Shown here: piece by piece, positions 1-6,975 of the stretch
Position numbering within the stretch: position 1 is the stretch's first letter
Layout: each line of letters opens with the position of its first letter
IMG/VR virus record: IMGVR_UViG_3300042465_002707
Coordinates: 1-39,668 of that record
Length of the DNA: 39,668 nt
Direction: 5' to 3' (one strand)
Source of the DNA: a virus
Translations under genes and position numbers: made by a program
Notes under the pieces: generated by a model
The model's input: only the letters and a program-made list of their open reading frames with translations
Told to the model about the DNA's origin: nothing
The model's database searches: none

Positions 1-152
1 AGTCAGTTCACAGCCATAAACATCAAACGTTGAGCCGTTACACGCTATCCTGTAAATTACCGTTCCACCAACAAATTCAGTTCTTGCAACTATGATGTTC
101 TCGTGCTGTTCGGGATCGGTCTTTAAAAATACTGATTCGCCCAGTTTAAAAC
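1..152. repeat. Terminal direct repeat, left copy (circular overlap)
   Basis: Bases 1-152 are repeated at 39517-39668 with a single difference (A at 127, G at 39643). The repeat interrupts one small gene whose halves lie at the two ends, so the window is best read as a circular or circularly permuted genome with an assembly overlap. The mismatch is synonymous in that gene. A true short terminal repeat is possible but less likely because the repeat lies inside a coding region. Confidence 0.9.
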
Positions 153-156
153 TCAT
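1..156 (-). CDS. Small hypothetical protein, N-terminal part (split by window ends)
   Basis: The ATG lies at 154-156 and the reading frame runs off base 1. It begins MSFKLGESVF and continues in the copy at 39463-39668. On the circular map the whole gene would encode about 69 residues with no membrane segment and no motif I recognise. Its start overlaps the stop of the gene at 153-542 (ATGA), and the tail-chaperone-like gene at 38771-39451 follows. Position suggests a small tail-region or head-tail protein; that is inference only. The partial appearance is an effect of the window cut, not a broken gene. Confidence 0.75.
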   Translation of the reverse strand, partial: MSFKLGESVFLKTDPEQHENIIVARTEFVGGTVIYRIACNGSTFDVYGCELT

Positions 157-542
157 TTGTCCAGTTTTTCAAGAGACATAACGTATTGTTTGTGTACCGC
201 GAGAAGATTCCGTATTTCTGAATCAACGTCCAATCCGAGGCTTTGAAGTTCATCGTTTGTCAATGGTTCGATCAGCGTATCGCATACCGATTTGTCAACC
301 GTGATATGGTTGTACATCAGCTTCATTACGGACATTGCCTCAGTTTGCAGCTTTACTGCCCGTATCACGTCCTTATCGAATTGGTCGTATAGTTTGTTCA
401 TCTTCCAGTGTTGGTAAAATCTGTCGTAGTATATCCGCTTTTTTACCTCGCTTACTTTGGGTTTCGGTTTCTCATTGAATGAGATTCTGTTTACCCAATT
501 GGTTGAGAAGCCTAAACGAAGTACGTTAAGAAAGTTTTTCAA
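153..542 (-). CDS. Hypothetical protein (129 aa), tail region
   Basis: The frame opens with a TTG codon at 540-542 just inside the end of the upstream membrane-protein gene (17-base overlap) and encodes 129 residues; the next ATG would remove 47 residues. The product is helical and charged, rich in Lys, Asp and Leu, with no signal peptide or membrane segment. It lies between the terminase and the tail-chaperone/tape-measure genes, a place where siphoviruses often carry small tail or head-completion proteins. I do not recognise the family. The TTG start is uncertain, but the ATGA overlap at its 3' end supports the gene. Confidence 0.7.
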   Translation of the reverse strand: MKNFLNVLRLGFSTNWVNRISFNEKPKPKVSEVKKRIYYDRFYQHWKMNKLYDQFDKDVIRAVKLQTEAMSVMKLMYNHITVDKSVCDTLIEPLTNDELQSLGLDVDSEIRNLLAVHKQYVMSLEKLDK

Positions 543-822
543 TCACTCTATTGATTATGTGAATCAAGGCGGCAACTACGAAAACGAACATCGCCCATTG
601 AATGATGTTGGGGCTTCCGAAGTGGTATATGTAGCTTAGTGTAGCCCAAACGGACGGCATACAGTAAACGCAAAAGATGAGCGGTTTAAGCGCGTTCCGA
701 TACCAACGCCCCTCCATCATATCCCAATACTCATCCAATCCGTTACCCGTGAATGAGTGAAGTATCATGTCAACGCTTCGATTCATTCCGATAATGAACA
801 ACGCGGTATAGAGTTCTATCAT
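526..822 (-). CDS. Small two-TM membrane protein (98 aa)
   Basis: A 98-residue protein with two hydrophobic helices at about residues 44-65 and 71-92, separated by a short polar turn, and a more polar N-terminal third. No catalytic motif is visible. ATG start with an ATGA overlap with the upstream gene; its 3' end overlaps the next gene by 17 bases. It sits just ahead of the tail genes. A small two-helix phage membrane protein could be a holin-like or superinfection-related factor, but a better-placed holin candidate lies at 17562-17819, so no function is assigned. Confidence 0.75.
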   Translation of the reverse strand: MIELYTALFIIGMNRSVDMILHSFTGNGLDEYWDMMEGRWYRNALKPLIFCVYCMPSVWATLSYIYHFGSPNIIQWAMFVFVVAALIHIINRVIEKLS

Positions 823-1181
823 GCCGCGCTTACTTTGCTTTCAGCTACCGTTAGGTCAGTAACCCTTTCAAAAGAGACAAGGATACAATCAACAAGCGTA
901 GATGTCGAAGGCAGTTTGAACTGTGACTTTAGCATCATTTGGGCAACACTTGCGTTCATCCAAAGTTCGTAGGTATTGCCCTCCATCTTATTGGAGAACT
1001 CAATTGATACCTTGCCACTTGCACCGCTTGTAACGGCCTCATGTCCTATCAGACCGTTGGACGTGTTCATCCACCAAACTTGAAGGGCGACATTTGCACC
1101 CGCAGGCCAGTCACCTACCCAAACATCGTCCGAACAATATAGGACGGGCAATACCTTAGTACATGGATCGCAAACGCTCAT
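819..1181 (-). CDS. Hypothetical, probably virion-associated protein (120 aa)
   Basis: I place the start at the ATG at 1179-1181 rather than 60 bases upstream. That ATG overlaps the stop of the 56-aa gene at 1178-1348 (ATGA), and the upstream extension merely reads that gene in another frame. The 120-residue product begins MSVCDPCTKV and then looks beta-rich (many V, W, T, S and G residues in alternating patterns). A Cys-rich start is also seen in the structural-type proteins starting at 24799 and 28925. This suggests a small virion or tail component; evidence is positional and compositional only. Confidence 0.7.
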   Translation of the reverse strand: MSVCDPCTKVLPVLYCSDDVWVGDWPAGANVALQVWWMNTSNGLIGHEAVTSGASGKVSIEFSNKMEGNTYELWMNASVAQMMLKSQFKLPSTSTLVDCILVSFERVTDLTVAESKVSAA

Positions 1182-1348
1182 GGTTTCAATAGTTTCAGTT
1201 CCCCTGTTTTCGGATTGACGGAATACCCGACCTTCTGACACATCTTGACAAAGCTATTGAAGTTCGCGTTGATCTCGTTCTTCGCCTTGGTCAAAGCGTT
1301 GGCATTATGCCTTAGGTTGTCCAGTTGTTGTTGCTCCTTGGTTGTCAC
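1178..1348 (-). CDS. Small helical protein (56 aa)
   Basis: A GTG-started frame of 56 residues fills the gap between terminase and the next gene. It begins MTTKEQQQLD and ends LKLLKP, its stop overlapping the next ATG (ATGA), which argues for translational coupling. The N-terminal 40 residues form a charged helix; the tail GYSVNPKTGELKL resembles the small turn seen at the ends of other phage accessory proteins. A -7-like box TATATTTG ends four bases before the GTG, so the mRNA could be nearly leaderless. No function recognised. Confidence 0.65.
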   Translation of the reverse strand: MTTKEQQQLDNLRHNANALTKAKNEINANFNSFVKMCQKVGYSVNPKTGELKLLKP

Positions 1349-1352
1349 GTGG

Positions 1353-1379
1353 CAAATATACGATTAATCACTAATCAAA
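1353..1379 (-). promoter_or_regulatory. Possible -7/-33 promoter before the 56-aa gene
   Basis: On the minus strand a perfect TAnnTTTG box (TATATTTG, 1353-1360) follows a TTTG with a 15-base spacer, shorter than the 19 bases of the better promoters in this window. It lies just downstream of the terminase stop and four bases before a GTG start. Plausible start of the tail operon, but the spacer is unusual. Confidence 0.35.
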
Positions 1380-2691
1380 GATTCAGCTTCTGTCGGTAAC
1401 GGATGTAACGCTGCACCGCATCATGGTTCACCAAGTACCTCACCGCGTCCAAGTGGTCGGCCTTTTCATGTGCGTGTTTACGATTGGTCTTAACTATACC
1501 ACCCTCGCCATCAGCCTCAACAAATTTCATGTCACGGATAGTATTCGGGCAACGCGGGTCTATCCTGAAATCAATGTCATGCGGTAATCCGCGTGAATGG
1601 AATAGCACAAAGTTAAGGTCGTTACGGCTATTGGAGTGCTTAGGGTTCGGGCTTGTTTGTATCTGTCGTGCCGATAGCCCCAACTCACGCCTTATCTGTT
1701 CAAAGTTTGAAGCGTTGTCGGATTGGTTTAACTCCTTTTTATTCCCGTTGTAATCGCCTGTGATAACGCAATTCCAAAGGAAGTGGTGGAACTTTTGCCG
1801 AATGTTCGTCACCGCTTGATGAACCGATCCCTTCTCAATTGTTTCTTCCATGAAGATGTGACAATGGAAACCGTCCTTATCCTGCCAAACGTGCGAATAG
1901 ATGAACGCGAAAGGCTCGATGTTAAAGTCCATCGAAATGATAAGCTGCCTGCTCTCGTTGTGGTAACACGGTTTGATGTGGTGTTCGTCTGACCAGTTGA
2001 ATGCGAACTCATTACCCGCAGCCCTATCAATGAACTCCCCGTAAATCTCTTGCCTTACTTGGTGCTTATCCATCATGGACATATCCAACTCTAACTGGTC
2101 AATGTCCTCTTTTTTCAGTAGCGGATTATCGTAGCTTGAGTATTCCAACACCCGATACCCGTCCTGTCCTTTCTTCTTGCATAGCGTGTAGAACGGGTGT
2201 TCTGACCCGTCCTTTAAAACCTTTCCCTTTGGAACGCCAAGAGCAAACAGAACCGCGTCCGAATGGTCAAGCATCATAGGTCTGACCGCGTTGGTGTACA
2301 GGTAGGGATTGGATAGGATTATACCCGCCTCGTTCAGTATAATGCGACTATAACCGAATCCCTCCCAATTCTCAGGGTTATCGGCTGAACGAAAGTCGAT
2401 GTGGCCGCTACCTACCTTTAGCGTTCGTTCCTGTTTAGCCCACTCATAATCAATCTTGTTGGCCTTTAGTTCAGGTAGGAAATACCGTTCAAAGTACTTG
2501 TTGATATTACTGTGGATGGTGTCGCCCCAAAGAATGTGTTGGCCCTCCATGAGCCACTCGATGCAAGCGTTCGCAGCCCCTTTAGTAGCCCCGAACCTTC
2601 GCCCCTTCTGAACCATGACGTGCCTCGCCTTGTCCTCTGAAAAGAATATGTCAAGTTGCGGTTGAGTGTACCTAAGTTGAATCTCTTTCAC
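1375..2691 (-). CDS. terL: Terminase large subunit
   Basis: The packaging motor ATPase and nuclease that cuts and pumps phage DNA into the prohead. The 438-residue length is usual. An N-terminal ATPase domain carries a Walker-A-like GRRFGATKG at residues 30-38 and a Walker-B-like IILNE at 117-121. The C-terminal RNase-H-fold nuclease shows acidic residues D255 (ISMDFN), D313 (ITGDYNG) and D412/D415 (ADHLDAV). Start is GTG, 20 bases inside the terminase small subunit gene, typical of a terS-terL pair. Odd points: the P-loop lacks the usual GKT and Walker B has Asn in place of the first Asp. The family assignment is firm. Confidence 0.95.
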   Translation of the reverse strand: MKEIQLRYTQPQLDIFFSEDKARHVMVQKGRRFGATKGAANACIEWLMEGQHILWGDTIHSNINKYFERYFLPELKANKIDYEWAKQERTLKVGSGHIDFRSADNPENWEGFGYSRIILNEAGIILSNPYLYTNAVRPMMLDHSDAVLFALGVPKGKVLKDGSEHPFYTLCKKKGQDGYRVLEYSSYDNPLLKKEDIDQLELDMSMMDKHQVRQEIYGEFIDRAAGNEFAFNWSDEHHIKPCYHNESRQLIISMDFNIEPFAFIYSHVWQDKDGFHCHIFMEETIEKGSVHQAVTNIRQKFHHFLWNCVITGDYNGNKKELNQSDNASNFEQIRRELGLSARQIQTSPNPKHSNSRNDLNFVLFHSRGLPHDIDFRIDPRCPNTIRDMKFVEADGEGGIVKTNRKHAHEKADHLDAVRYLVNHDAVQRYIRYRQKLNL

Positions 2692-2983
2692 TTATTACCT
2701 TTCGGGTGATGGTGATGTCGCGTTGGTCGTTTATGGTTGTGTCTATAACCTGTTTCGCCCTACCATAAGCGCGGTCAAGCATCACCTCAATCGCCCTAAC
2801 GTCACCCTTCGCGGCCTTTAACCTCAACGCTTTAAGTATCGCCTCGGCTGCTGTGATACCGTCCTTTTCTTCGCCCAATACATCGGCTAAGAGTTTGTCC
2901 AGTTCGGGCAATTTCCGAGGTCGACCGTTAGGGTTTCCCGTTTGGCCTTTCTTAAATCTGCTGTGTTCGGGTGTTACTCCCAT
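2672..2983 (-). CDS. terS: Terminase small subunit (DUF5681-like)
   Basis: A 103-residue protein whose N-terminus carries the FKKGQTGNPNGRPRK signature (about residues 10-24) of DUF5681-like phage proteins, commonly found as terminase small subunits. The motif is AT-hook-like (GRPRK) and likely contacts DNA; a helical region follows (residues 27-75). It lies directly upstream of terL with a 20-base overlap. Expected role: recognise the packaging site on phage DNA and load the large subunit. The ATG start follows a 21-base gap after the methyltransferase gene. Family identification is by motif and context. Confidence 0.85.
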   Translation of the reverse strand: MGVTPEHSRFKKGQTGNPNGRPRKLPELDKLLADVLGEEKDGITAAEAILKALRLKAAKGDVRAIEVMLDRAYGRAKQVIDTTINDQRDITITRKVISERDST

Positions 2984-3004
2984 CGCTTCCCTGTTTAATC
3001 CCTG

Positions 3005-4201
3005 TTAAGGCAAAGGTACGCCATTGCACTTTACCACCAATGTCGGGTCGAGTTTTCGCATTCTGTCGATGATAACTTGGCAGTACTTTGGGTCAAATTC
3101 TACAAGATATGCCTTGCGTTGCATTTGGTGACAAGCAACCATTGTTGTTCCACTTCCTCCGAACCCATCAGCCACAATATCACCTTGCTTTGAACTGTTA
3201 CCTATCTGATAAGCAAACAGAGGTATAGGCTTCATTGTGGGGTGTTCTGCGTTTCGTTGCGGCCTGTCAAAGTTAAGAACGGTCGTTTGCTTCCTATCTG
3301 AATACCATCCATGCGCTGCACCTTCCTTCCATCCGTACAGGCAAGGTTCGTGCTTCCATTGATAGTCTTGCCTTCCCATAACCATTGTTTGCTTAACCCA
3401 AATCAGGCATTGCTTAACCATGATGCCAGCGTTCTTCATTGCTGACCTAAAGTTCGCGCCCTCGGAATCTGCATGCCATACATACCATGCCCCTCCCGCC
3501 TTTGTATAGCTTCCAAGTGCGGTGTAAAAATCATAGAGGAACTGATAAAAGTCGCCATCACTCTGCTTGTCGTTGTCAATGGTAAGCTTCTCTTTTGTCT
3601 TGCCTTCATACGCCACGTTGTAAGGCGGGTCGGTAACAACCAAGTCAGCCATCTGCCCCGCAAAGAGCTTCTCGAACGTATCTGTTTGAGTGCTGTCTCC
3701 GCAAAGTAACCTATGCTCCCCAATCTCGAACAAATCACCAAGAACTATGTCTGTTTCAATTGTGTCGGGCATTTCGTAATCGTCCTCCTCCGCTTCAAGT
3801 TCGGTTTGAAACTCAATTGGCACATCCAACCCCCATGCATCCAACTCCTCCGCGTTCCACTCATTCGCAAGCATATCCCAATCCCACTCGCCCCCGCTTA
3901 CGTTGTCCTTGATTATGAACTCGCGTTCTTGTTCGGGCGTTAATTGGTCGGCCTTGATAATGGGTATTTCCTTTAAACCCGCATCTTTGCAAGCGCGTAA
4001 CCGCATATTACCGCCAAGCACGACCATGTCGCTATTGACGACAATCGGACGGATTGAAAGCATTTCTGGAAACGACCTAACCGATTCGACCAGCTTCTTA
4101 AACTTGTCGTCCTTGATGATTCGTGGGTTGTTTGGGTTCGGCTTTACTGAAGCTATCGGAACGACCGTTAAACCTACCTTATTTGCTTTCTCTTTATCCA
4201 T
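3005..4201 (-). CDS. ParB-like domain fused to DNA methyltransferase
   Basis: A 398-residue two-domain protein. Residues 10-100 match the ParB/Srx N-terminal fold (RPIVVNSDMVVLGGNMRL region, GG-N-R motif). Residues 150-398 are an N4/N6 amino-methyltransferase with the catalytic DPPY at 191-194 ahead of the SAM-binding GFGGSGTT at 346-353, the order of beta-class enzymes. Such fusions are common in phages and modify adenine or cytosine amino groups, probably to protect phage DNA from host restriction. No cognate nuclease is adjacent, so it looks like an orphan. It lies between small membrane genes and the terminase pair, a place that would allow DNA modification before packaging. Target sequence cannot be read from the protein. 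Confidence 0.9.
   Translation of the reverse strand: MDKEKANKVGLTVVPIASVKPNPNNPRIIKDDKFKKLVESVRSFPEMLSIRPIVVNSDMVVLGGNMRLRACKDAGLKEIPIIKADQLTPEQEREFIIKDNVSGGEWDWDMLANEWNAEELDAWGLDVPIEFQTELEAEEDDYEMPDTIETDIVLGDLFEIGEHRLLCGDSTQTDTFEKLFAGQMADLVVTDPPYNVAYEGKTKEKLTIDNDKQSDGDFYQFLYDFYTALGSYTKAGGAWYVWHADSEGANFRSAMKNAGIMVKQCLIWVKQTMVMGRQDYQWKHEPCLYGWKEGAAHGWYSDRKQTTVLNFDRPQRNAEHPTMKPIPLFAYQIGNSSKQGDIVADGFGGSGTTMVACHQMQRKAYLVEFDPKYCQVIIDRMRKLDPTLVVKCNGVPLP
3011..3041 (-). promoter_or_regulatory. Weak promoter candidate before terminase genes
   Basis: Minus-strand ATTG-N19-TACCTTTG, lying in the last codons of the methyltransferase gene, 27 bases before the terS ATG. The -7 box fits TAnnTTTG and the spacing is right, but the -33 element keeps only TTG. 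It could raise terminase transcription; it may be chance. Confidence 0.3.
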
Positions 4202-4222
4202 ACGCTTAATTCACAAAGGTAG

Positions 4223-4516
4223 TCATTTCCCAACCTTCTTACTCACTGCCTGCATCTGCCCCTTCTCATTCCTGAAATACAGGCCAGCGCGGTCGGATTG
4301 GAGTTGTTCGACCTGAGCCTTCATCCGTTCGTTTGATTCCTTTAGTAGTGCTTTGGCTGTTTTGCAGATGGCTAACTCCGTTCGGTTGCTCGCGTGGTCT
4401 TTCGATGCTTGTTCAATGACACCATCGTAGTCGGCCTTGAGCGAATCAATCCGAAGTTTCATAAACCCGATGAATCCGAGTAGCGCGATGATTATTATTA
4501 TCAGAAGCGGTGTCAT
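4223..4516 (-). CDS. Single-TM coiled-coil protein (97 aa)
   Basis: Residues 4-19 are a strongly hydrophobic helix (a run of Ile and Leu), followed by a charged coiled coil to about residue 75 and a basic C-terminus. This N-anchor plus coiled-coil plan is that of inner-membrane spanins (Rz type), yet a better placed spanin pair sits beside the endolysin at 14304-15021. The gene starts with ATG overlapping the stop of the upstream gene (4513-4516). It could be a second membrane-anchored factor with an envelope role; function unassigned. Confidence 0.75.
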   Translation of the reverse strand: MTPLLIIIIIALLGFIGFMKLRIDSLKADYDGVIEQASKDHASNRTELAICKTAKALLKESNERMKAQVEQLQSDRAGLYFRNEKGQMQAVSKKVGK

Positions 4517-4749
4517 CCTACTATCTCTTTTTTGGTTACTGATTCAACTATTCTTCTGCGCTCAAACTTAACGCCCTTATGAGTGAAGCTGCATTTGCTC
4601 TTCGCGAGTGTCGCGTACTTTATGCCAAGTTCGGTAGGCAACCCGTCCACAAACCTTTGAAGCGAGCAGACTTTGGTAATCTTCGTGCCGTCCTCAAGAA
4701 TGGCGGTGTATCTGAATCTTTGCGGCTCAACGCCTAATCGTGTTCCCAT
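4513..4749 (-). CDS. Hypothetical protein (78 aa)
   Basis: A 78-residue basic, beta-rich protein without membrane segment or recognised motif; the N-terminal half (RYTAILEDGTKI) looks like a small strand-turn-strand unit. Its ATG (4747-4749) lies only five bases after the -7 box of a strong promoter (4755-4785), so it is probably the first gene of a transcript with almost no leader. It overlaps the next gene by the ATGA arrangement. Unknown function. Confidence 0.7.
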   Translation of the reverse strand: MGTRLGVEPQRFRYTAILEDGTKITKVCSLQRFVDGLPTELGIKYATLAKSKCSFTHKGVKFERRRIVESVTKKEIVG

Positions 4750-4754
4750 GTTTG

Positions 4755-4785
4755 CAAATGTAATTATTTATTTTGATTGCCCAAA
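4755..4785 (-). promoter_or_regulatory. Bacteroidota-type promoter, leaderless
   Basis: Minus strand TTTG (4782-4785), 19-base spacer, TACATTTG (4755-4762): a full match to the -33/-7 pattern. It lies in the end of the upstream gene, and its -7 box ends five bases before the ATG at 4749, which predicts transcription starting at or next to the start codon. It would feed 4749 through the methyltransferase and terminase genes. Confidence 0.75.
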
Positions 4786-5070
4786 GAAATTGCCCTGAGC
4801 CGTGTCACCTGCATTGAACCTATCAGCTTCGGCCTTGAAGTGAACTAGGCTACCGTGTCGGCAAGTGTCCAGTAGGACAGCGTCATAGATAGCAGAATCT
4901 CCGTCCGTTGATACTTCAATTATACGGCAGTTGTGGAAGTCTCCGCACGGGGGTATTGGTGTTGGGTCGATTTGGAATAGCATAATTAACTGATACCATC
5001 CGAGTAATGCCCCGACCAATAACGCTGCCAATACAGCGACCGATAATGATGTGAATGTTTCTGTTTTCAT
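4768..5070 (-). CDS. Membrane-anchored exported protein (100 aa)
   Basis: A 100-residue protein with one N-terminal hydrophobic helix (about residues 8-32) and a soluble C-terminal region with three cysteines (in PPCGDFHNC and LLDTC contexts) that could form disulfides in the periplasm. No lipobox is evident. ATG overlaps the stop of the upstream gene. The last codons contain the promoter for the next gene. Function unknown; envelope association is inferred from the anchor and the cysteines. Confidence 0.7.
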   Translation of the reverse strand: MKTETFTSLSVAVLAALLVGALLGWYQLIMLFQIDPTPIPPCGDFHNCRIIEVSTDGDSAIYDAVLLDTCRHGSLVHFKAEADRFNAGDTAQGNFFGQSK

Positions 5071-5477
5071 CCCATCAATTCGATTAAGGTTAGTAATTGG
5101 GTGTAGGTTTTGATTCCTGCAAATTTGATAGAAGCATTTTCCGAATCTTCTACGTGAACCGTCATTTCAGATATGGTGTCAATTGTGACCCAAGCATCTT
5201 TAACCTTGATTGAAACATATCCGTACTCATGCGATTCAAACCCATCCTCTTTAAGCCTCCACCCAACGATTGAATCATTGAGTAGGTCTTGGAAGTGCTG
5301 GACGGGGATTTTGGATCTGTTACTTTCAGCCCAATCATTATCCGTTAGCTGTATATGCCCACTGATAGATGATATGTATAAACAGTAGATACTTGGAAAA
5401 TACCCAAATTGCTCCCACTCCTCCTCCGTTGTCGGCCTACAATATGCCTCGGACAGTCTTTGTGCTGTTGTTTTCAT
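5067..5477 (-). CDS. Hypothetical protein (136 aa)
   Basis: A soluble 136-residue acidic protein with mixed alpha/beta character and no motif I can name; it has several aromatic residues in the first third (EEWEQFGYFPSIYCLYIS). Both ends overlap neighbours by ATGA, placing it in the replication-to-packaging operon. No function assigned. Confidence 0.7.
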   Translation of the reverse strand: MKTTAQRLSEAYCRPTTEEEWEQFGYFPSIYCLYISSISGHIQLTDNDWAESNRSKIPVQHFQDLLNDSIVGWRLKEDGFESHEYGYVSIKVKDAWVTIDTISEMTVHVEDSENASIKFAGIKTYTQLLTLIELMG

Positions 5478-5635
5478 TTCATTGCTTTAACCACCCATGA
5501 ATCGGGCTTTCGTTTAACCTCTCTTGTTTCAATATCCTGAACATCATGCTCCCATCCGTTGGCCGTTCTGAAAGTTCCAACGCATCGGAAAGTTCGGCCT
5601 TGATAGGTGAAAGAAGGCGTGGTCTTATGCTGCAT
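5474..5635 (-). CDS. Small hypothetical protein (53 aa)
   Basis: An ATG-started 53-residue frame (MQHKTTPSFT...) fills the gap between the DnaA-like gene and the next gene. It starts 11 bases inside the end of the DnaA-like gene and ends with an ATGA overlap with the gene at 5067-5477, the pattern of real coupled genes here. The product is basic with a short beta-rich N-terminus (FTYQGRTFRC). Function unknown. Confidence 0.65.
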   Translation of the reverse strand: MQHKTTPSFTYQGRTFRCVGTFRTANGWEHDVQDIETREVKRKPDSWVVKAMK

Positions 5636-6053
5636 TTCTTTCTAACCTGTTGATTATCCTATCAACCTTCGCCTTGAACGATAAGTCTGTTCGCATCCAG
5701 TTATCAACTTGTTTGGTCGAGTGAATTACCGTAGCGTGGTTGACTGAGTTGGTGACCTTTGCCGTTAGGTGTCCAGTCAATTCAAGCCGCCTAGTAAGAT
5801 ACCATCTAATGACGTGGCGCGGTGTGGTTGCGTATGGTATCCGCGTCTTTGCCAATGCTATCTCAGGTGTAACGGTGAACTCTCGGCACACTTCAAGAAA
5901 CACATCCTTTACAGGCGGCTTGAATCTGTCCTCCTTCATTCGGCCTTCGAACATCGTTACCATCAACTCTTGATGTAACTCAGCTACGGCTAGGTCAATG
6001 TTGTCATTGTGCCTGTACATTAGTTCTCTGAATTGGTCATTGTTCTTTGTCAT
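5625..6053 (-). CDS. DnaA domain IV-like DNA-binding protein
   Basis: A 142-residue protein without an AAA+ ATPase domain. Residues 48-115 resemble the C-terminal DNA-binding domain of DnaA: a helix-turn-helix region with TTPRHVIRWYLTRRL followed by NHATVIHS (105-112), the counterpart of the DnaA signature DHTTVIHA. DnaA domain IV reads 9-mer DnaA boxes, so this is probably a DNA-binding factor in replication. The acidic residue of the signature is Asn here, so the preferred box may differ. It sits downstream of the OB-fold, exonuclease and primase genes with ATGA coupling. It may act at the iteron region 12025-12274 or interfere with the host origin. Confidence 0.8.
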   Translation of the reverse strand: MTKNNDQFRELMYRHNDNIDLAVAELHQELMVTMFEGRMKEDRFKPPVKDVFLEVCREFTVTPEIALAKTRIPYATTPRHVIRWYLTRRLELTGHLTAKVTNSVNHATVIHSTKQVDNWMRTDLSFKAKVDRIINRLERNAA

Positions 6054-6328
6054 GGCAACTCATCCGTTTGAACTTCAACCTTCCATCCGCTTACTTCGGT
6101 GAACCATTTGCCGTTGTATTCTCGGCTGCCGATGTTCACGTCAATCGTAACGTCCTGCCCCACTCGGAGGTTAGCCGCCTTGTCAATTGACTTGCCCATA
6201 AATGTCACCGCAACGTGCGGATTGTATTGGTCACCCGTGGTCAGCACAACCATCCGCTTTTGAGTTCCGTTAGCCCCGACCGTTTCAATCGGGGTGATGC
6301 TGTGAATAGTACCTTTTAACTGCTTCAT
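6050..6328 (-). CDS. DUF3127-like OB-fold protein (SSB-like)
   Basis: The 92-residue protein has the pattern of DUF3127: KR-VVLTTGDQYN, a V-F-GKS-D turn, a VGQDVTIDVNIGSREYNGKWF segment and a WKVEV ending. This is a small OB-fold family frequent in Bacteroidota phages and probably takes a single-stranded DNA-binding place in replication or recombination. It is coupled by ATGA to the YqaJ exonuclease upstream and to the DnaA-like gene downstream, which fits DNA metabolism. DNA binding itself is inferred from fold and context. Confidence 0.75.
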   Translation of the reverse strand: MKQLKGTIHSITPIETVGANGTQKRMVVLTTGDQYNPHVAVTFMGKSIDKAANLRVGQDVTIDVNIGSREYNGKWFTEVSGWKVEVQTDELP

Positions 6329-6975
6329 ATTTCGTTTAGTTTATTGATTTCTTCTTTTAATCTGACCGTCAATGATTGGGCAAGTGTCACCTTCTCTTTA
6401 GCGTAGTCACCTACTGATAGCATGACTGGCCTCGCTTTAGTTCCTACATTCAATTCGGTGTCACGGGTCACGGTCTTAACAAACAGCGGCTTGATGCACT
6501 CAGGCCGATACGAAGCGAAGTGAACCTTCTGTAATTCAGGATGAATCGCAAAGTAATGCACTACTTGATCAACGTGGTCTATTGGAACTATCCCTGCACG
6601 AAGGTAGCTGATATGCGTCTTGGCGTTCGGGCATTTGACCTCAACTATCTCTGTCATGTCCTCGGTTATCGCGTCTGGACTTGCGCCTATCAATTCGCAC
6701 TCATCTGACTGCATCCACCCGACCGACCTAAATGACAGACCCGTGTATTTAGCAACCTCGGCAACGGCCAACGGCTCTAGGTCTTTTCCGCGTTGCATAT
6801 CGAAGGACACGTAGTTGTCAGGTACTTGGAACGGTTCAGCCATTTCTGAAAGTAGCTGCTCCAGTAGCGTGTCTGATTTAACGTGAAGCTGACTTGATGT
6901 TGAGCCGCCTACCTTTCCGTGTCGGATCAAATGCCATTCGTCCGAACCTTGCTCTATGTTGAAGTGTGGTTTCAT
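6325..6975 (-). CDS. YqaJ/lambda-exonuclease family nuclease
   Basis: A 216-residue nuclease of the PD-(D/E)XK superfamily. Motifs: GSDEWHLIRHGKVGGS (residues 10-25, the typical W--R--K-GGS start), MQRGKDLEPLA (60-70), GASPDAI (97-103) and IVEVKCPNAKTH (110-121). D101, E112 and K114 form the metal-binding catalytic centre. Enzymes of this type digest one strand of double-stranded DNA 5' to 3' and work with an annealing protein in phage recombination. It lies next to a conserved partner protein (6972-7484) and the OB-fold protein. Confident family call. Confidence 0.9.
   Translation of the reverse strand: MKPHFNIEQGSDEWHLIRHGKVGGSTSSQLHVKSDTLLEQLLSEMAEPFQVPDNYVSFDMQRGKDLEPLAVAEVAKYTGLSFRSVGWMQSDECELIGASPDAITEDMTEIVEVKCPNAKTHISYLRAGIVPIDHVDQVVHYFAIHPELQKVHFASYRPECIKPLFVKTVTRDTELNVGTKARPVMLSVGDYAKEKVTLAQSLTVRLKEEINKLNEI

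Noticed and set aside
4214-4221. TACCTTTG box before the methyltransferase start
   Set aside because: The -7 pattern fits, but no -33 element is seen at 15-23 bases; not listed as a promoter.
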